A program made the position numbers and the translations under genes. A stretch of 10,570 nt of DNA from Candidatus Krumholzibacteriia bacterium (GTDB lineage Bacteria > Krumholzibacteriota > Krumholzibacteriia > LZORAL124-64-63). Below, one piece after another: positions 7,825-10,570 of the stretch. The stretch lies in assembly GCA_029935695.1 (NCBI GenBank), contig JAOZJV010000069.1:1-10570 (forward strand), given 5' to 3'. The notes beneath the pieces are model-generated. The model saw only the letters and a program-made list of their open reading frames with translations, had not been told where the DNA came from and searched no databases. The first letter of the stretch is position 1, and each line of letters begins with the position of its first letter.

Positions 7825-7839
7825 GCCTTCCGGGAAGGC
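7825..7839 (-). promoter_or_regulatory. Hairpin covering the cysK ribosome binding site
   Basis: On the minus strand GCCTTC (7839-7834) pairs perfectly with GAAGGC (7830-7825) across a 3-nt loop. The GGAAGG Shine-Dalgarno of cysK (7831-7826) is almost entirely inside the 3' arm, and the ATG follows 3 nt later. When folded, this would hide the ribosome binding site. It could act as a simple thermosensor or couple cysK translation to ribosomes leaving the upstream channel gene. Both roles are inference. Confidence 0.45.
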
Positions 7840-7859
7840 CCGGTGGACCCCGGCAATGC

Positions 7860-8879
7860 CTACAGGCGGGTCGATTCCAGGCGATTCAATTGGTCACGAT
7901 CACCCAGCACGATCAGCATATCGCCAATCTGCATGATGACTTCAGGGCCGGGGTTGAAAACCATGCGGCCGCTGGGTTTTTTGATGGCAATAACAATCAC
8001 GTCAAAACCCTGACGGATGCCGGAATCCTTGATGGCAACTCCATCAAAACCGGATTTTTCGCTGACCTTTAATTCTTCGAACATCAGGTCCATGCCGCTG
8101 GTCTGGGTCGCAATATCCACAAAGTCGTAAACTGTTGGCCGCAACAGAGCCTGCACAATGCGCATCCCTCCAATAGCATAGGGAGAAATGACGCGATCGG
8201 CCCCTGCCCTGGTGATTTTTTCACTGGCGCTTTCATCGGTGGCCCGGGAAAGAATGTACAAATCGGGATTTTCCTTCCGGCACATTTCCCGAGCCGAAAG
8301 AGTGATGTAGAGATTGTTGACATTGTTGGACACCACCGCCACCAGCCCTTTGGCCCGGGTGACACCGGCTTTTTCCAGAACCCGGTCTTCGGTGGCATCG
8401 CCTTCCACCACCAGATACCCGATTTCAATCAACTTCTCGGCCACTTCGGGATCACCTTCGATGACCACAAAGTCCACACCCTCGCCTTGCAGCTCTTTGC
8501 ACAGAATTTCCCCCATGCGACCATGACCACAAACCAGATAGTGACCTTTCAACTTTTCCACTTCACGCATCATGCGCTGCCTTCCGAGATACCGTTGGAT
8601 GGACCCTTCGATGATGACCCGACCCACCGCACCGAGGGTGTAGGTCATCACGGTCAAACCACTGATGATGAGAAAAACCACGAAGAGCTGACCCGAGGCG
8701 TCCAGCTGGTGGACCTCCTTGAAGCCCACCGTGCTGACGGTGATGACAGTCATATACAGAGCGTCCAGAGGCGTAAAATCCTCCATCACGCTGAACCAGG
8801 CTGTACCCAAAAACAGCACCAGCAGCAACAGGGTCACACCCTTGCCGACACTGCCCATATTCAAATCCGTTTTAAGCAT
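7860..8879 (-). CDS. Two-TM potassium channel with RCK (TrkA-N/TrkA-C) domains
   Basis: This is a predicted inner-membrane, ligand-gated K+ channel of the MthK-like architecture. The 339-residue product has TM1 (about 13-31), a pore helix and selectivity region YMTVITVSTVGFKEVHQL (42-59), and TM2 (about 64-90). The RCK domain begins at GHYLVCGHGRMG (112-123, a Rossmann nucleotide-binding turn), with the acidic strand end VVIEGD (138-143). A C-terminal TrkA-C domain follows (about 262-339). The filter is TVGFK rather than canonical TVGYG. Upstream GTG at 8894 is in frame, but GGAGG lies between it and the ATG at 8879, so I take the ATG. A second start inside the gene (8573) would yield the RCK part alone. 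It is the first gene of the minus-strand run, preceding cysK by 38 nt. Its ligand cannot be inferred. Confidence 0.9.
   Translation of the reverse strand: MLKTDLNMGSVGKGVTLLLLVLFLGTAWFSVMEDFTPLDALYMTVITVSTVGFKEVHQLDASGQLFVVFLIISGLTVMTYTLGAVGRVIIEGSIQRYLGRQRMMREVEKLKGHYLVCGHGRMGEILCKELQGEGVDFVVIEGDPEVAEKLIEIGYLVVEGDATEDRVLEKAGVTRAKGLVAVVSNNVNNLYITLSAREMCRKENPDLYILSRATDESASEKITRAGADRVISPYAIGGMRIVQALLRPTVYDFVDIATQTSGMDLMFEELKVSEKSGFDGVAIKDSGIRQGFDVIVIAIKKPSGRMVFNPGPEVIMQIGDMLIVLGDRDQLNRLESTRL
8568..8585 (-). promoter_or_regulatory. Internal ribosome binding site and ATG-ATG within the K+ channel gene
   Basis: Minus-strand GGAAGG (8585-8580) is followed after 6 nt by two successive in-frame ATG codons (8573-8571 and 8570-8568), residues 103-104 of the channel. 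This is the junction between the pore and the RCK domain, about eight residues before the RCK Rossmann strand. Initiation here would make a soluble RCK protein of about 237 residues. In MthK an internal Met start (Met107) is known to produce such a soluble RCK subunit that assembles into the gating ring. Confidence 0.55.
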
Positions 8880-8897
8880 CGTGCCTCCATTCACACT

Positions 8898-8940
8898 ATT
8901 TGATCCTAAACCCTTGCCACCGAGGAGAAAAGGATCAAAT
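8898..8940. repeat. 10-bp inverted repeat in the K+ channel promoter, possible operator
   Basis: ATTTGATCCT (8898-8907) and AGGATCAAAT (8931-8940) are perfect reverse complements separated by 23 bases. Arm centres are 33 bp apart, about three helical turns, so the two arms lie on the same DNA face. The right arm overlaps the putative minus-strand -10 element and transcription start of the channel gene. No T run follows, so it does not look like an intrinsic terminator. It may be a regulator-binding pair of half-sites; no regulator gene is present in the window. Confidence 0.45.
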
Positions 8941-8944
8941 TATA
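8939..8944 (-). promoter_or_regulatory. Candidate -10 element for the K+ channel/cys genes
   Basis: The minus strand reads TATAAT, a perfect -10 hexamer, about 60 nt upstream of the channel ATG at 8879. The best -35 candidate is weak: TGATCA (8968-8963), spacer 18, with 3 of 6 matches to TTGACA. The TATAAT overlaps the right arm of the inverted repeat, so a protein bound there could block initiation. Confidence 0.45.
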
Positions 8945-9004
8945 CAAAGTTGAAAAATACGGTGATCAGGGTGGTTTTTTCGGAACATGACGCGGATTAT
9001 CGGT

Positions 9005-9010
9005 TATAAT
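9005..9010 (+). promoter_or_regulatory. Candidate -10 element for the DUF1573 gene
   Basis: The plus strand reads TATAAT, a perfect -10 hexamer, 60 nt before the ATG at 9071, predicting a leader of roughly 54 nt. The -35 region at 17-nt spacing (GGAACA, 8982-8987) matches TTGACA at only 3 of 6 positions. It faces away from the minus-strand TATAAT at 8939-8944, forming a divergent promoter pair. Confidence 0.45.
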
Positions 9011-9032
9011 TGGGTCCAGGATTCGATTTTAC

Positions 9033-9050
9033 CCGGAGCGACCGCTCTGG
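9033..9050 (+). other. Leader hairpin before the DUF1573 gene
   Basis: CCGGAGC (9033-9039) pairs with GCTCTGG (9044-9050) across the GACC tetraloop, giving seven pairs including one G-U. It would lie in the 5' leader if transcription starts near 9017, ending 20 nt before the ATG. The AGGAAGG ribosome binding site (9059-9065) is left free. The function is unknown; chance is possible for a stem this short. Confidence 0.35.
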
Positions 9051-9070
9051 ATTCACACAGGAAGGTTCCC

Positions 9071-10084
9071 ATGCGTTACGCGATCGTCCCGCTGCTGGCG
9101 GGTTTAGTTTTGAGTGTATTGTTGGCTGGTGCAGCAAATGCCCAGGTTCTTCATCTGGACAAGGAAACCATCGATTTTGGTGTGATGAACCAGCATGAAA
9201 GCCGCGACACCCAGCTGACCATCACCAACAAGGGCGGCGGCATGCTCATTATCTCCGAGGTCAAGGCCGACTGTGGCTGCACCGTGCCCACCCTTGACCG
9301 GAAGCAGTTGGCCCCTGGGGAATCAACGACTCTGGACGTCAATTTCAACAGCAAAAGTTTTCACGGTCAGGTGACCAAGCTGGTTCATATTTTCAGCAAT
9401 GATCCCAACAATCCGGACAAAATCTTTTTCATCCAGGCCGACGTTTTTTCGGCCCTGCTGGTTGACCCCGTATCCCAGCGCCTGGGATTCAGCCAATCTC
9501 CCGTGGGGGAAAGCGTCACCCAAATGGTGACGTTTACGGCTATGGAAGCCCCAGAGCTCACCATTCAGGCCACCAAGAGCCGTAAAAATCTCTTCCAGGT
9601 CAGCGTGATCAACAACTACGAAGACAATCCCCAGCTCAGCGCCCTTGTCATCACCGTTCCCGCAGATATGCCCAGCGGGCGCCAGCGGGACAACGTGCGG
9701 GTCAAAACCAACATCGAAGGCCACGAAACGGTGGATATTGATCTTTCCGCCTGGCCCGTTCTGGCTTTGAGCACCAGCCTGGACAAGGTCAACTTCCGGT
9801 ATAAAAAAGATTTCACCAAGGCCATCCAAATCACACCCAATGTTAAGGGCCTTGTATTCAAGGTCACCGGTGTGGAATGCGATCTGCCGGAAATCAAGTA
9901 CACCATTACCGAGGCCATTGCCAACAAACAGACCACCATCCGCCTGACGGGCGCCCCCATTGACAAGGCCGATCCCCGGGCCGTCAAAAAGAAAGGGCGC
10001 ATCACCGGCACGCTGACCATCCACACGGATCTGGAAAATCTGCCCACCCTGGAAATTCCGGTTTCCTACATGATCAGGATGTGA
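9071..10084 (+). CDS. Exported DUF1573 domain protein
   Basis: This is a predicted exported protein of unknown biochemical role. From the ATG at 9071 it has 337 residues. A clear signal peptide (MRYA, hydrophobic core, AANA^Q with cleavage after residue 24) is followed by an Ig-like DUF1573 domain (about 28-125). That domain has IDFGVMNQHESRDTQLTITNKGGGML, the hallmark DCGC (67-70), LAPGESTTLDVNF and the closing FSNDPNNP. The remaining 200 residues look like further beta-sandwich repeats (a strand start at LVDPVSQRLGFSQSPVGESV, then VLALSTSLDKVNF) without the CGC motif. The frame is open up to an ATG at 8987, but AGGAAGG lies 5 nt before 9071 and the signal peptide begins there, so 9071 is preferred. 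The rhodanese-fold gene starts 7 nt after its stop, indicating an operon. DUF1573 proteins commonly sit near redox or rhodanese genes, so a cell-envelope sulfur or redox role is a guess only. Confidence 0.85.
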   Translation: MRYAIVPLLAGLVLSVLLAGAANAQVLHLDKETIDFGVMNQHESRDTQLTITNKGGGMLIISEVKADCGCTVPTLDRKQLAPGESTTLDVNFNSKSFHGQVTKLVHIFSNDPNNPDKIFFIQADVFSALLVDPVSQRLGFSQSPVGESVTQMVTFTAMEAPELTIQATKSRKNLFQVSVINNYEDNPQLSALVITVPADMPSGRQRDNVRVKTNIEGHETVDIDLSAWPVLALSTSLDKVNFRYKKDFTKAIQITPNVKGLVFKVTGVECDLPEIKYTITEAIANKQTTIRLTGAPIDKADPRAVKKKGRITGTLTIHTDLENLPTLEIPVSYMIRM

Positions 10085-10091
10085 CCAGGGA

Positions 10092-10570
10092 ATGAACCAA
10101 AGGGTAACCTTTCAGGACCAGATGGATTTTTGTCTGCGCCAACCGCTGATTCAAGCCTTTGGTTTGGTGGCCGCAGCCGTGATTGTGGCCGGTTTGAGCT
10201 GGGGACTGCGCACTGACAGCCTGACCTGGAAAGCCGACCCCACCACCTACGAAATGGAACTCAGTGCCCCTCTGGTGGAAATGAACGAAGCCCTGCGCCT
10301 TTTCGATGAAGGCGATTACCTTTTCATCGACACCCGTCGCGATGCCGCCGAAGCCGAAGTCACCATTTCCGGAGCCTTCATCATCCGCGAAGCAACCTTT
10401 GACGATGATCTGCTGGCGCTGATGGATGACCTCTATCCCGAAGACCCCATCATCCTCTTTGGAAACGGCGAACTCTCCGGAGTGTCCAATGTCACCAACC
10501 GCCTGCAAACCCGTGGCTACGAAAATATTTTGATTCTGCGGGTGGGCGTCAAAGGCTGGCAGAAAGCCGG
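10092..10570 (+). CDS. Membrane-anchored rhodanese-like protein, probably catalytically inactive (3' end beyond window)
   Basis: The reading frame is open to the window edge (159 codons plus two bases). A short cytoplasmic segment (1-18) is followed by one membrane helix (about 19-38, LIQAFGLVAAAVIVAGLSWG) and then a rhodanese-like domain. That domain begins at MNEALRLFDEGDYLFIDTR (about 64-82, matching the VDVR strand) and continues through SGAF, DPIILFGNGELS (118-129) and LQTRGYENILILRVGVKGWQKAG (the usual L.GG...W end). At the position of the sulfur-accepting Cys (usually V-Y-C) this protein has L-F-G, so sulfurtransferase activity is unlikely. ATG 10092 is the first start after an in-frame TGA; its AGGG is only 1 nt away. 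ATG 10122 (codon 11), with AGGA 4 nt upstream, is an alternative that keeps the membrane helix. It is co-transcribed with the DUF1573 gene. Confidence 0.75.
   Translation, partial: MNQRVTFQDQMDFCLRQPLIQAFGLVAAAVIVAGLSWGLRTDSLTWKADPTTYEMELSAPLVEMNEALRLFDEGDYLFIDTRRDAAEAEVTISGAFIIREATFDDDLLALMDDLYPEDPIILFGNGELSGVSNVTNRLQTRGYENILILRVGVKGWQKA

Noticed and set aside
818..8968. Recurring GGTGATCA at 818-825, 3753-3760 (minus) and 8961-8968, as a possible shared operator.
   Set aside because: The motif is short and partly palindromic, and it also occurs inside coding sequence (for example near 7094). Its positions relative to starts differ, so chance is the simpler explanation.
8880..9070. c-di-AMP or other riboswitch upstream of the K+ channel.
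   Set aside because: The minus-strand leader would be only about 55 nt from the putative start site and shows none of the long conserved structure expected of such riboswitches.
10074..10508. Minus-strand frame of 144 codons opposite the rhodanese-like gene.
   Set aside because: It overlaps a plus-strand gene with a membrane helix and clear rhodanese signatures. Its own product is unrecognisable and it has no supporting context.

Overview
The window looks like chromosomal DNA from a motile, free-living, diderm-type bacterium of moderately high GC content. Seven consecutive genes lie on the minus strand (1-8879). Two genes lie on the plus strand (9071-10570), and a 191-base divergent promoter region separates the two groups. 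The taxonomic hint comes from the secreted M1 peptidase, which ends in a FlgD-Ig/type-IX-like C-terminal domain (YPNP...IYD..GR.V...W...D..G...GIY). That tail is typical of the FCB superphylum and of related candidate phyla such as Eisenbacteria and Krumholzibacteriota. This is inference from domain style, not a phylogenetic result.

Minus strand, in transcription order from the right: a two-TM RCK-gated potassium channel (7860-8879), then cysK (6886-7821) and cysE (5937-6863), which catalyse the two steps from serine to cysteine. Next is a secreted zinc aminopeptidase-like M1 protein (3836-5845). Last is a chemotaxis cluster, cheA-cheW-cheB (cheB runs off the left edge). CheA carries two HPt domains and no receiver. 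The channel and the cys genes are closely spaced (38 and 22 nt gaps) and could be co-transcribed. The chemotaxis genes are separated by 17 and 22 nt and are clearly one operon.

Plus strand: an exported DUF1573 protein followed 7 nt later by a membrane-anchored rhodanese-fold protein (cut by the right edge) whose expected catalytic cysteine is replaced by glycine.

The most interesting signals are small. (1) A strong internal Shine-Dalgarno and ATG-ATG pair sits inside the potassium channel gene exactly at the pore/RCK junction. It predicts a separate soluble RCK protein, as known for MthK. (2) The channel's selectivity filter is unusual (TVGFK). (3) A 10-bp inverted repeat with arms about three helical turns apart overlaps the channel's putative -10 element. 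(4) A hairpin buries the cysK ribosome binding site. (5) cheA has a strong leader hairpin and no Shine-Dalgarno in front of its first ATG. (6) The serine acetyltransferase lacks the C-terminal tail ending in Ile that docks into CysK in classical cysteine synthase complexes. I saw no mobile elements, CRISPR arrays, tRNA or rRNA genes, and no gene-free stretch over 300 bases. I did not find an obviously new multi-gene system.
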